Shown: piece by piece, positions 1 through 7,822 of the stretch
How positions within the stretch are numbered: position 1 is the stretch's first letter
Layout of the letters: every line of letters begins with the position of its first letter
DNA from: Cellulomonas avistercoris
Lineage (GTDB): Bacteria; Actinomycetota; Actinomycetes; Actinomycetales; Cellulomonadaceae
Length of the DNA: 64,000 bases
Reading direction: 5' to 3'
Assembly: GCF_014836445.1 (NCBI RefSeq)
Contig: NZ_JACSQV010000008.1
Location: forward strand, 62,001 to 126,000
Position numbers and translations under genes: made by a program
The notes under the pieces: model-generated
Databases searched by the model: none
What the model was told of the DNA's origin: nothing
The model's input: the letters and a program-made list of their open reading frames with translations, nothing else

Positions 1-1018
1 GCCGCCGCGGCGTCTGCTGCCGATGCTCGCCCAGACGGCCCGCGGCCTGCACGCGGCCCACCTGGCCGGGGTCGTGCACCGCGACGTCAAGCCCGGCAAC
101 ATCCTCATCGCGCGCTCCGGCAAGGTGAAGATCACCGACTTCGGCGTCTCGCTGGCCGCCGACCAGAAGACGATGACGGCGACGGGCATGGTCATGGGCA
201 CGGCCCAGTACCTCTCGCCCGAGCAGGCCGTCGGACGCCCCGCGACGCCCCTGTCCGACCTGTACTCGCTCGGTGTCGTCGCCTACGAGGGGCTCGCGGG
301 CAAGCGGCCCTTCACCGGCCCGACCGCGGTCGACATCGCGGTCGCGCACGTCAACGACCCGGTGCCGCCCCTGCCGTCGTCGGTCGACAAGCGGCTCGCG
401 GCCCTGGTGCTGCGGCTGCTGTCCAAGGAGCCGAGCGAGCGCCCCGCGTCCGGCGAGGAGCTCGCGGCCCTGCTCGACCGGCTCATGCCGCAGACACCCC
501 CGTCGGGCGTCGCGGTACTGGTCAGCAAGCCGACCCGCGCCCGCGAGGAGCGCCGCACGGCCACCACGACCCGGACGTCGCGGGACACGCCGGCCCCGGC
601 CGGCGCTCCGGCTGGCCCCGACACGCCGCCGTCGTACCCGCCGTCGCGTCGTGAGCGCGCGGGTCGTCCCGCGGCCGACGAGGGCACGCGGCGCAACCGC
701 CACGCGATGCCCGCCGAGCGCGTCTCGGACGGCGTGCTGACCGCCGCCGTCGGGTGGGTGCGGCGCCTGCGGCTGCCGCTCGTCGCGCTCGTGCTGGTGC
801 TCGTCGCCCTGCTGGGCGCGGCGCTGGCCGACCGGCTCCTGGGCTCCGGCCCGGACGGCTCGACCGTCGGCCTGCTGGCCGCCGAGTACCCTCGTGGCGG
901 CCCACCAGGTGGGATGATCGCCGCAGAACCGACCCGGGACGGCACGTCCGTCCCGGCGGCAGACGGAGCCCCGGCACGCGCCGGCGGCCCGCGACCGACG
1001 GAAGTGAAGGACTCCTAG
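1..1018 (+). CDS. PknA-like serine/threonine protein kinase, 5' truncated by the window edge
   Basis: This is the C-terminal part of a membrane Ser/Thr kinase; its start lies before the window. The frame is open from base 2. The catalytic loop HRDVKPGN and the Mg-binding DFG (ITDFGVSL) are present, followed by the activation segment with GTAQYLSPEQA. A Pro/Arg/Ala-rich juxtamembrane stretch leads to one hydrophobic segment (near LPLVALVLVLVALLG) and a short extracytoplasmic tail with no PASTA repeats. The lack of PASTA repeats and the position directly before pknB match PknA of the actinobacterial pbpA-rodA-pknA-pknB cluster (family knowledge). Its stop TAG at 1016-1018 overlaps the pknB start, suggesting translational coupling. 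The PknA assignment rests on context and architecture; general kinase identity is very secure. Confidence 0.9.
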   Translation, partial: PPRRLLPMLAQTARGLHAAHLAGVVHRDVKPGNILIARSGKVKITDFGVSLAADQKTMTATGMVMGTAQYLSPEQAVGRPATPLSDLYSLGVVAYEGLAGKRPFTGPTAVDIAVAHVNDPVPPLPSSVDKRLAALVLRLLSKEPSERPASGEELAALLDRLMPQTPPSGVAVLVSKPTRAREERRTATTTRTSRDTPAPAGAPAGPDTPPSYPPSRRERAGRPAADEGTRRNRHAMPAERVSDGVLTAAVGWVRRLRLPLVALVLVLVALLGAALADRLLGSGPDGSTVGLLAAEYPRGGPPGGMIAAEPTRDGTSVPAADGAPARAGGPRPTEVKDS

Positions 1019-3021
1019 TGGTGGACGACGGATCGCGCATCCTCGCCGGCAGGTACCAGGTCGGCGAGCTCATCGGCCGCGGCGGCATGGCCGAGGTGCA
1101 CATCGGGCACGACACGCGCCTGGGACGCACCGTCGCCATCAAGATCCTGCGCTCGGACCTGGCCCGCGACCCCTCCTTCCAGGCCCGGTTCCGCCGTGAG
1201 GCGCAGTCGGCGGCCGCCCTCAACCACCCGGCGATCGTGGCTGTCTACGACACCGGCGAGGACGTCTTCACCGAGCCCTCGGGCAACGTCGCGCACGTGC
1301 CGTTCATCGTCATGGAGTACGTCGAGGGCCACACCGTGCGGGACATCCTGCGCGACGGCCACGCCGTGCCCATCGACGAGGGCATCGAGATCACGGCCGG
1401 TGTGCTGTCGGCGCTCGAGTACTCGCACCACGCGGGCATCGTCCACCGCGACATCAAGCCCGCGAACGTCATGATCACGCCCACCGGCGCCGTCAAGGTC
1501 ATGGACTTCGGCATCGCGCGCGCCGTGGCGGACTCCGCCGCGACGATGACGCAGACGCAGGCCGTCATCGGCACGGCGCAGTACCTGTCCCCCGAGCAGG
1601 CGCGCGGCGAGCAGGTCGACACGCGCTCCGACCTGTACTCCACCGGCTGCCTGCTGTTCGAGCTGCTCACGGGCCGCCCGCCGTTCGTCGGCGACTCCCC
1701 CGTGGCGGTGGCGTACCAGCACGTGCGGGAGATCCCCCCCGTGCCCAGCTCGATCGCCTCCGACCTGCCCGAGACGCTCGACCGCATCACGCTCAAGGCG
1801 CTGGCCAAGGACCGTGACGCCCGGTACTCGACCGCGGCGGAGTTCCGCGCGGACCTCGAGGCCGTGCTGCGCGGCGGGCAGGTCAGCGCCCCGACCGTCG
1901 GCGCCGCCATGGCGGCTGTCCCGTCGGGCGACACCACGCAGGTCATGGCGCCGCCGGTCGCGACCACGCAGGCCATGCCGCCCGCGACCGCGCCGTGGGG
2001 TGCGACGGGCCTCGCGACGACCGACCCGCAGCAGCCGGAGGACGAGGAGGAGAAGAAGCGCCCCTGGCTCATCTGGGTCCTCGCGGCCATCGCGGTGCTC
2101 GCCGTGGGCGGCATCGTGTTCGCGCTCATGCAGGGCAACGACGCGGAGGTCGAGACCACCGTCGACGTGCCCGCCGTCACCGGGCTGCCGCAGGACGAGG
2201 CGTTCGACCTCATCCGGGGGGCGGACCTGCTCCCGACACCGGCGCAGGAGGCCAGCGACCTCGACGCGGGCCTCGTGACCCGCACCGACCCGCCCGAGGG
2301 CACCACGGTGGACCAGGAGACCGAGGTCACGGTCTACATCTCGACCGGCCCGGGCGAGGTGAAGGTCCCGAACGTCACCGACAAGACCGAGGCCGAGGCT
2401 GTCCAGATCCTTGAGGACGCGGGACTCGCGGTGTCGCCGACCCGCCAGTACGAGGACCACCCGACGATCGCGAAGGGCCGTGTCACCAAGACTGAGCCCG
2501 CCGCCGACGCGGCTGTCAAGGCCGGGTCCACCGTCACGCTGTTCGTCGCGTCGGGCAACGTCGTGGTCCCCAACGTGACGGGCAAGAACATCGAGGTCGC
2601 GACCGAGGAGCTCGCCGCGGTCGGCCTGCGCGTGAACTCCACGGGCGTCGAGTCCACCGAGCCCGAGGGCAACGTGGTCTCGCAGAACCGCGCCGAGGGC
2701 GACATCGTGCCGCAGGGCACCACGATCAACCTCGGCGTCGCGGAGCCCCCGAGCACCGCCACCGTGCCGACGAACCTGCGCGGCATGTCCTACGAGCAGG
2801 CGGTCGCGGCCCTGGCCGCGGTGGGGCTGACGAACGTCGTGCGGGAGGACGTGCAGTCCGACGACCCGCCCGGCACGGTCGTGTCGTCCGACCCCAGCGG
2901 TGGCACCCAGATCGCCAAGGAGCAGCAGGTCAAGCTGCGTGTGGCGCGCGCCGCGGGCGGCGGCGGCAACAGCCCGACGCCCTCGGCCTCGGCGCCCCCC
3001 AACGGCAACAGGGACGGCTGA
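1018..3021 (+). CDS. pknB: PknB-type serine/threonine kinase with four PASTA repeats
   Basis: Receptor-type Ser/Thr kinase of about 667 residues that regulates cell-wall growth and division. The kinase domain begins with ILAGRYQVGELIGRGGMAEV, has HRDIKPAN near residue 142, DFG near 163 and GTAQYLSPEQA. A charged linker precedes one membrane span near residues 350-371 (WVLAAIAVLAVGGIVFALM). Four PASTA repeats follow outside the membrane (VDVPAVTGL, VKVPNVTDK, VVVPNVTGK and ATVPTNLRG starts), expected to bind muropeptides or lipid II. Two start choices exist, GTG at 1018 or GTG at 1021; an AAGGA at 1007-1011 fits both. The open frame further upstream is the shadow of pknA. A strong hairpin terminator follows the stop. 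Confidence 0.97.
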   Translation: MVDDGSRILAGRYQVGELIGRGGMAEVHIGHDTRLGRTVAIKILRSDLARDPSFQARFRREAQSAAALNHPAIVAVYDTGEDVFTEPSGNVAHVPFIVMEYVEGHTVRDILRDGHAVPIDEGIEITAGVLSALEYSHHAGIVHRDIKPANVMITPTGAVKVMDFGIARAVADSAATMTQTQAVIGTAQYLSPEQARGEQVDTRSDLYSTGCLLFELLTGRPPFVGDSPVAVAYQHVREIPPVPSSIASDLPETLDRITLKALAKDRDARYSTAAEFRADLEAVLRGGQVSAPTVGAAMAAVPSGDTTQVMAPPVATTQAMPPATAPWGATGLATTDPQQPEDEEEKKRPWLIWVLAAIAVLAVGGIVFALMQGNDAEVETTVDVPAVTGLPQDEAFDLIRGADLLPTPAQEASDLDAGLVTRTDPPEGTTVDQETEVTVYISTGPGEVKVPNVTDKTEAEAVQILEDAGLAVSPTRQYEDHPTIAKGRVTKTEPAADAAVKAGSTVTLFVASGNVVVPNVTGKNIEVATEELAAVGLRVNSTGVESTEPEGNVVSQNRAEGDIVPQGTTINLGVAEPPSTATVPTNLRGMSYEQAVAALAAVGLTNVVREDVQSDDPPGTVVSSDPSGGTQIAKEQQVKLRVARAAGGGGNSPTPSASAPPNGNRDG

Positions 3022-3031
3022 CGCCCTCACG

Positions 3032-3067
3032 ACGAACGCCCCCGGCCGACCGGCCGGGGGCGTTCGT
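3032..3067. terminator. Bidirectional hairpin terminator between pknB and pabA
   Basis: A perfect 16-bp stem (3032-3047 with 3052-3067) and a 4-nt loop lie between two convergent genes. It is GC-rich without a clear T tract, as is common in high-GC actinobacteria. Confidence 0.85.
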
Positions 3068-3092
3068 GCGTCGGGTCGCGGACCCGCTGCCG

Positions 3093-3716
3093 TCAGAGGC
3101 GGACGAGCGGGTGCAGCCCGTGCGACCGCTCGACGGCGTCCGTCGCGCCGCACACCTGCAGCCAGTTGGCCAGCAGGCGGTGGCCGCCCTCGGTGAGCAC
3201 GGACTCGGGGTGGAACTGCACGCCGTGCAGCGGCAGCTCGCGGTGCTGCAGGCCCATGATGATGCCGTTGGTGCGCGCGGTGACGACCAGCTCGTCGGAG
3301 AACGTGCCGTCGACGACGGCCAGCGAGTGGTACCGCGTCGCCGTGAACGGCGCAGGCAGGCCGGCGAGGACGCCCTGGCCGTCGTGCTCCACGGGGCTCG
3401 TCTTGCCGTGCATGAGCTCGGGTGCGTGCGTCACGGTGCCGCCGAACACCTCGCCGAGCGCCTGGTGGCCCAGGCACACGCCCAGCATCGGCGTCCCGGC
3501 GGCGGCGCAGTCGCGGATGACCTGGATGCTCGCGCCCGCGTCGGCCGGCGTGCCGGGGCCGGGCGACACGAGCACGCCGTCGTACCCGGCGCGCTCGGCC
3601 GGCGGCGGCACGGCGTCGTTGCGCACGACCTCCGTCTTCGCCCCGAGCTGGTCGAGGTAGCCGACGATCGTGTAGACGAACGAGTCGTAGTTGTCGACGA
3701 CGAGGATCCGCGTCAT
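3093..3716 (-). CDS. pabA: Glutamine amidotransferase subunit of aminodeoxychorismate/anthranilate synthase (PabA/TrpG)
   Basis: Class I glutamine amidotransferase of 207 residues that releases ammonia from glutamine for the chorismate-using partner (PabB or TrpE), in folate or tryptophan synthesis. The catalytic triad is visible: Cys81 in GVCLGHQ, and His169 and Glu171 in FHPESVLTEGG. The oxyanion loop SPGPGTP is also present. Length is normal for the family. No synthase large subunit is nearby, so PabA and TrpG roles cannot be separated, and the protein may serve both. The ATG overlaps the stop of the upstream 54-aa membrane protein (ATGA), so the two are probably cotranslated. This gene next to pknB and crgA is a common actinobacterial arrangement. 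Confidence 0.93.
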   Translation of the reverse strand: MTRILVVDNYDSFVYTIVGYLDQLGAKTEVVRNDAVPPPAERAGYDGVLVSPGPGTPADAGASIQVIRDCAAAGTPMLGVCLGHQALGEVFGGTVTHAPELMHGKTSPVEHDGQGVLAGLPAPFTATRYHSLAVVDGTFSDELVVTARTNGIIMGLQHRELPLHGVQFHPESVLTEGGHRLLANWLQVCGATDAVERSHGLHPLVRL

Positions 3717-3877
3717 CCCTCACCCACCGTGGTCTCGTTGAAGGGCATGAACGGCGCGATCGCCGGGTACACCCACAGGAAGCACGCCACGAGGACGCCC
3801 GCGGCGAGCAGGGCCGCGATCAGCAGGCGCACGAGCGTCGGGCCCGGCAGGTGCCGCCACAACCATCCGTACATCAT
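3713..3877 (-). CDS. Small single-span membrane protein (54 aa)
   Basis: A short frame of 54 codons starts with ATG ATG at 3877/3874, preceded by GGGAGG at 3881-3886, and its TGA overlaps the pabA ATG. The product begins MMYGWLWRHLPGPTLVRLL, then has a continuous hydrophobic segment (about residues 15-42) and a short polar tail ending NETTVGEG. An ideal ribosome binding site, the 4-base overlap with the next gene and the membrane-protein composition all support a real gene. I do not recognise a functional family. It is probably a small membrane component of the crgA/sortase neighbourhood, with no assigned function. Confidence 0.72.
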   Translation of the reverse strand: MMYGWLWRHLPGPTLVRLLIAALLAAGVLVACFLWVYPAIAPFMPFNETTVGEG

Positions 3878-3954
3878 GAGCCTCCCGTCGTCGTGCGCCC
3901 AGCCCGGTCCCGCCTGGCGGTCATCACCCGGTCACCGCCCCGCGGCTCACCGGG

Positions 3955-4728
3955 TCACCCGAGCAGCTCGGCGGGCGTGCCGTCGGTCACCGGCGCCCAG
4001 TAGTCGAGCACGCCGTGGACGATGTACCGCTCGCGTGCGGAGAACATGGGGTGGCAGGTCGTCAGCGTGATGACGCGCTCGGTCGGCTCGACGCCCGGCT
4101 GGTTGGGCGCGGGGGCGATGACGCGCACGTCGGCGGGCATGACGACCTCGGTCCCGGTGACCTTGTAGACGTACCAGGTGTCCGCGGTGCGCACCACGAG
4201 CGGGTCGCCGACCTGCAGCTCCTCGATGCGGTTGAACGGCTTGCCGTACGTGACGCGGTGCCCGGCGAGCGCGAAGTTGCCGATGCCGCCCGGCATCGCG
4301 GTGCCCTCGTAGTGGCCGATGCCGAGCACGTCGAGCACGGTCGGGCGGTCGGTGCCCTGCGAGATGGGTCGTTCCTGCTCACCGGCCCACCGGGGCACGA
4401 GCAGGTGGGCGAACGAGACGGCGTGCTCGGGCTCGTCCATCACCGGCGGTTCGTCCCGACGTGGCTCCGCGACCTTCGGACCCTCGCCCGCCGGCGCGGC
4501 CGGCGGCGGCGCGAAGTCCATCTCCCGCACGATCTCGGCCTGCACGGCGTTGCCCTCGACGTCCGTCCACCACAGCTGCCACACGAGGAAGCCGAGCAGC
4601 AGGACCCCGACGGTGATGAGCAGCTCGCCGATCACGCCGATCACGCCGTACGCGACCCACGAGGCGCGCGACCTGCCCGCGGTGCGGGCGTGGGCGGGCG
4701 GGCGCGTGGCGACGCGGGACGTGCTCAC
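3955..4728 (-). CDS. srtE: Class E sortase
   Basis: Membrane-anchored cysteine transpeptidase of 257 residues that attaches secreted proteins to the cell wall or processes them. A cytoplasmic Arg-rich N-terminus precedes one membrane span (about residues 28-52). The sortase fold follows, with His157 (ALAGHRVT), Cys225 (TLTTCHP) and Arg233 (ARERYIVHG) as the expected catalytic residues. The TLTTCHP signature is typical of actinobacterial class E enzymes, which recognise LAXTG-like signals (family knowledge). Its start overlaps the stop of the upstream DUF881 gene by 4 bases. No LAXTG substrate is visible in this window. Confidence 0.93.
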   Translation of the reverse strand: MSTSRVATRPPAHARTAGRSRASWVAYGVIGVIGELLITVGVLLLGFLVWQLWWTDVEGNAVQAEIVREMDFAPPPAAPAGEGPKVAEPRRDEPPVMDEPEHAVSFAHLLVPRWAGEQERPISQGTDRPTVLDVLGIGHYEGTAMPGGIGNFALAGHRVTYGKPFNRIEELQVGDPLVVRTADTWYVYKVTGTEVVMPADVRVIAPAPNQPGVEPTERVITLTTCHPMFSARERYIVHGVLDYWAPVTDGTPAELLG

Positions 4729-5570
4729 AGGTCGCGCTCCGCGACCGGGGCGGCGCCACCCGCGGCTGCCGGGACGGGCTCGTCGGCCGCGCGGGCCGGC
4801 AGGCCGGGCAGGACCTCGACGTCGTCGGGCACGCGGGCCCAGCTCAGCTCGGTCGCGCCGGAGTACGCGGGCAGCTCGACGCTCGCGCGGTCCTCGACGC
4901 TCCAGCCGAGCCCCAGCTCACCCGCGTCACGCACGTAGCTGCGCACGGCGGTGTCAGTCTCGAGCGCGGCCCGCAGGCGCTCGGGGTCGCCGATGACCGT
5001 GATGACGAACGGCGGGGAGTACATGCGACCGTGCAGCCGCAGCACGTTGCCCTGGCACTGGACGCCCGTGGTCGAGACGACCCGCTGGTCCATGAGGCCC
5101 ATCGCCTCCGCACCACCGGCCCACAGGGCGTTCATGACCGACTGGATGTCCTGCTGGTGGACGACGAGCAGGTCCGGGTTCATGTCCTCGCGCCGGACGT
5201 CGACGGGAGCGTCGTCGAGCGTGACCGTCAGGCCGCGCCCGGCGACGGGCACCGAACCGCCCTCGACGAGGTCGCCGGCGGGCGCGGTCACCGACGGGCG
5301 GCCCGCGAGCGTGTTCTGCTCCGCGGTGAGGCTCTCCACCTGCGAGCGCAGCTCGTCGACCTCGCCCGACAGGCGCTCGACCGTGAGCGCCTGCTTCTGC
5401 GTGAGCTCGCGCAGGTCCTGCGGGTGGCGCTCGGCGTCGTCGGCGGTGCTGCGTGCGTTGACCGTGAACATCAGGCCGGAGAGCCCGAGCACCAGGCCCA
5501 CCGAGGCCGCACCGCGGCCGAGGCTCTGGCGGCGGGTGCGGGGCGCGCGCACGGCGGCAGGCGATGCCAT
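4725..5570 (-). CDS. DUF881 family membrane-anchored coiled-coil protein
   Basis: Protein of 281 residues with an N-terminal basic stretch, one membrane span (about residues 21-40) and a predicted coiled coil (LTQKQALTVERLSGEVDELR, about 54-85). The conserved DUF881 domain follows, with ALWAGGAEAM and an MYSPPF-like segment. DUF881 proteins occur in divisome and sporulation-linked clusters of actinobacteria next to crgA and sortase; their molecular role is not established. The gene is translationally coupled to the class E sortase through an ATGA overlap. A -10-like element lies at 5618-5623 on this strand. Confidence 0.88.
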   Translation of the reverse strand: MASPAAVRAPRTRRQSLGRGAASVGLVLGLSGLMFTVNARSTADDAERHPQDLRELTQKQALTVERLSGEVDELRSQVESLTAEQNTLAGRPSVTAPAGDLVEGGSVPVAGRGLTVTLDDAPVDVRREDMNPDLLVVHQQDIQSVMNALWAGGAEAMGLMDQRVVSTTGVQCQGNVLRLHGRMYSPPFVITVIGDPERLRAALETDTAVRSYVRDAGELGLGWSVEDRASVELPAYSGATELSWARVPDDVEVLPGLPARAADEPVPAAAGGAAPVAERDL

Positions 5571-5616
5571 GGGGCCTCCCTCCGCGACGTCCGCACGGGC
5601 GGCGGGACGACAGCAC

Positions 5617-5623
5617 TACGCTA
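5617..5623. promoter_or_regulatory. Overlapping divergent -10-like hexamers between DUF881 and crgA
   Basis: Reading plus, TACGCT occupies 5617-5622; reading minus, TAGCGT occupies 5618-5623. Both fit the actinobacterial TANNNT -10 consensus. They lie in the 191-bp gap between the divergent DUF881 and crgA starts. No convincing -35 was identified for either, so only one may be used. Confidence 0.4.
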
Positions 5624-5761
5624 GGTCACGTTCGGCGCACGCCGACACCGGTCCGCAGGTCGACGACACCAGGGGCACCCGGACGGCCCACCGTACCGAC
5701 GGTCCCGGTGACGACGAAGCCGCCCCTGCTCACCGCACCGTCGCAGACAGGAGCCACGCCC

Positions 5762-6013
5762 GTGCCCGAGTCCAAGTCGCGCAAGAAGGCGACGTACACC
5801 CCGCCGCCGTCCAAGGCTTCCGCACCGAAGCCTCTCCCGCGCTGGTTCCTGCCCGTGTCCCTCGGGCTGATGATCCTCGGGCTCCTCTGGCTCGTCGTCA
5901 CGTACCTGTCCCCCGGAGCGGCCTACCCGGTCCCCGGCATCGGTCAGTGGAACCTCGCGGTCGGCTTCACGATCATCATCGTCGGCTTCGGCATGCTCAC
6001 GCGCTGGCGCTGA
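5762..6013 (+). CDS. crgA: Cell division protein CrgA
   Basis: Small two-span membrane protein of 83 residues that interacts with FtsZ/FtsI-type divisome components in actinobacteria. The start is the GTG at 5762 (PESKSRKKATY), preceded by AGGAG at 5749-5753 with 8-nt spacing; the open frame upstream is not conserved-looking. Two hydrophobic segments (FLPVSLGLMILGLLWLVVTY and NLAVGFTIIIVGFGML) flank the PGAAYPVPGIGQWN loop, which is characteristic of CrgA. Length fits the family. It stands alone on the plus strand, divergent from DUF881. Confidence 0.95.
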   Translation: MPESKSRKKATYTPPPSKASAPKPLPRWFLPVSLGLMILGLLWLVVTYLSPGAAYPVPGIGQWNLAVGFTIIIVGFGMLTRWR

Positions 6014-6090
6014 GCACTCCCCGCACCACCCCCGCACGACGCACCGCGCGGGGCCCGGGTCGAGGTCCAGCTGGTTCGCCACCCACAGCC

Positions 6091-6170
6091 TCGTCCACAA
6101 CGGGCCCCGTTGGTCGTCCACAGGCGGTGCACATACCTGTGGAAAACTACACCGTTGTAATTCCACAGGT
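6091..6170. other. Cluster of DnaA-box-like nonamers and a 10-bp inverted repeat
   Basis: Between the convergent crgA and rhomboid genes, TCGTCCACA occurs at 6091-6099 and 6114-6122. TTTTCCACA occurs on the minus strand at 6138-6146. Each is one base from TT(A/G)TCCACA. A further TCCACA at 6162-6167 is the right arm of a perfect inverted repeat (6135-6144 with 6161-6170, 16-bp spacer). It could bind DnaA away from oriC, or act as a weak terminator. Confidence 0.45.
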
Positions 6171-6214
6171 GTGAGTAACTCTGGGGAGGGGCCCGCCGGC
6201 CCCCGCCGGCGAGG

Positions 6215-7087
6215 TCACACGAGGCCGTAGGCCGTGTACATCGCCCACGTCGCGCCGAGCAGGACGACCAGGAGCGCGGCGGGCGCGGCCCAGCCCACCA
6301 GGGCGCGGCGGTCGCGCGGTGCGTAGGCGTAGGCGGCGCCGAGGAGCGCCCCGACGACCAGCCCGCCGAGGTGCGCCTGCCACGCGATGCCCGGCAGGAC
6401 GAAGCCGAGGACGCCGTTGAGGACGAGGATCCCGATGATGGAGCCCGCGTCGCGTCCCGTGCGCCGCAGCACGACCAGGACGGCCCCGAACATGCCGAAG
6501 ACGGCACCCGAGGCGCCCACCATGGCGGTGGTCCACGAGTCGGTCGCGGGTGCGAGCAGCACCGCCCCCACCGAGCCGCCCAGGGCGCTGACCAGGTACA
6601 GCGTGGCGAACCGCGCGCGGCCGAGCGTCGACTCGAGGTACGGGCCGACCATCCACAGCGCGAACATGTTGAACAGGATGTGGAAGACCTGGCCGGGCGA
6701 GTGCAGGAACGCGGCGGTGAGGAAGCGCCACGGCTCGAAGGCGCCGGCGACCGGGCTGAACGCCCAGCGCGAGGTCCACCCCGGCACGACGAGCTGCAGC
6801 AGGTAGGACACCGCGCACAGCCCGATGATCGTCAGCGTGACGACCGGGCGCCCGGCGCGGGCCCGCCCGCCCAGGATCGTGCGCGCCTGGGGCGACGTGC
6901 GCGCCGCCTCGGCGACGCAGTCGACGCAGTGCACGCCCACCGCCGCGGGCCGCTGGCACTCGGGGCACGCCGGGCGGCCGCACCGCTGGCACCGGACGTA
7001 GGACACCCGGTCGGGGTGGCGCGGGCACACGGGCGCCTGCTCCCCGCCCGGGAGGCCGGGCGACCCCGCGAAGGGGCCGCCCGGCAC
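6215..7087 (-). CDS. Rhomboid-family intramembrane serine protease
   Basis: Membrane protein of about 290 residues starting at GTG 7087. The N-terminus carries a zinc-ribbon/B-box-like cysteine cluster (CPRHP, CQRCGRPACPEC, CVDCV; about residues 20-57), common in actinobacterial rhomboids. Six hydrophobic segments follow. The catalytic Ser is in GASGAVFG and the catalytic His in WQAHLGGLVVG, giving the rhomboid Ser-His dyad. It cleaves membrane-protein substrates within the bilayer; the substrate is unknown. It follows the cyclophilin gene by 16 bp and is probably cotranscribed with it. Confidence 0.93.
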   Translation of the reverse strand: MPGGPFAGSPGLPGGEQAPVCPRHPDRVSYVRCQRCGRPACPECQRPAAVGVHCVDCVAEAARTSPQARTILGGRARAGRPVVTLTIIGLCAVSYLLQLVVPGWTSRWAFSPVAGAFEPWRFLTAAFLHSPGQVFHILFNMFALWMVGPYLESTLGRARFATLYLVSALGGSVGAVLLAPATDSWTTAMVGASGAVFGMFGAVLVVLRRTGRDAGSIIGILVLNGVLGFVLPGIAWQAHLGGLVVGALLGAAYAYAPRDRRALVGWAAPAALLVVLLGATWAMYTAYGLV

Positions 7088-7103
7088 GTCAGGGACGCTG
7101 ATG

Positions 7104-7643
7104 TCAGCCCTCCACCGTGATGGACGTGATCGTGACGTCCTGCACCGGGCGGTCGCCGGGGCGCGTCGGCGTCGAGGCGATCGCGTCGACGACCTTGCGG
7201 CTCTCCTCGTCCGCGACCTTGCCGAAGATCGTGTGCTTGCCGTTGAGCCACGTCGTGGCGGCGACGGAGATGAAGAACTGCGAGCCGTTGGTGCCGCCGA
7301 CCTTGCCCGTCACGGGGTTGAGCTGCTTGCCCGCGTTCGCCATCGCGAGCAGGTAGGGCTCGGAGAACGTGAGCTCGGGGTGGATCTCGTCGTCGAACTG
7401 GTAGCCCGGGCCGCCGCGGCCGTTCCCGAGCGGGTCGCCGCCCTGGATCATGAAGTCGGGGATGACGCGGTGGAACACGACGCCCGAGTACAGCGGGTCG
7501 GTACGGGGTGCGCCGGTGGACGGGTCGGTCCACTCCTTGGTGCCCTGCGCGAGGCCGACGAAGTTCTCGACGGTGCGCGGCGCGTGGTTCTCGAAGAGCT
7601 CGACCCGGATGTCACCGGCTGACGTGTGGATGGTCGCGAACAT
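7104..7643 (-). CDS. ppiA: Cyclophilin-type peptidyl-prolyl cis-trans isomerase
   Basis: Cytoplasmic cyclophilin of 179 residues that accelerates proline isomerisation during protein folding. It has the core motifs FHRVIPDFMIQGGDP, GGTNGSQFFI and the Trp-containing WLNGKHTIFGKV loop. The frame stays open 43 codons upstream, but MFATIHTSAG at 7643 gives the family's normal N-terminus, so that ATG is chosen. It is upstream of the rhomboid gene on the same strand. A cyclophilin near crgA and rhomboid is a conserved actinobacterial arrangement. Confidence 0.96.
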   Translation of the reverse strand: MFATIHTSAGDIRVELFENHAPRTVENFVGLAQGTKEWTDPSTGAPRTDPLYSGVVFHRVIPDFMIQGGDPLGNGRGGPGYQFDDEIHPELTFSEPYLLAMANAGKQLNPVTGKVGGTNGSQFFISVAATTWLNGKHTIFGKVADEESRKVVDAIASTPTRPGDRPVQDVTITSITVEG

Positions 7644-7822
7644 GGGTCCAGTCTGGCACCCGGTACCGACGGCGCGCCCCGGCACACGTGGGATTCGCCC
7701 CGGGCGAACCACCGGCGTGCACCGGGCGCGACGGCACGGACAGTGGCAGAGTGTGAGGTCAGGACGTCGCACGACCAGTCGAGACCAGCCGAGACCAAGC
7801 CGAGACAGCGCGGGAGTGGCAC

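Noticed and set aside
1015..3723. 902-codon minus-strand frame opposite pknB
   Set aside because: Shadow of pknB; composition is dominated by Arg, Gly, His and Asp, and pknB is unmistakable on the other strand.
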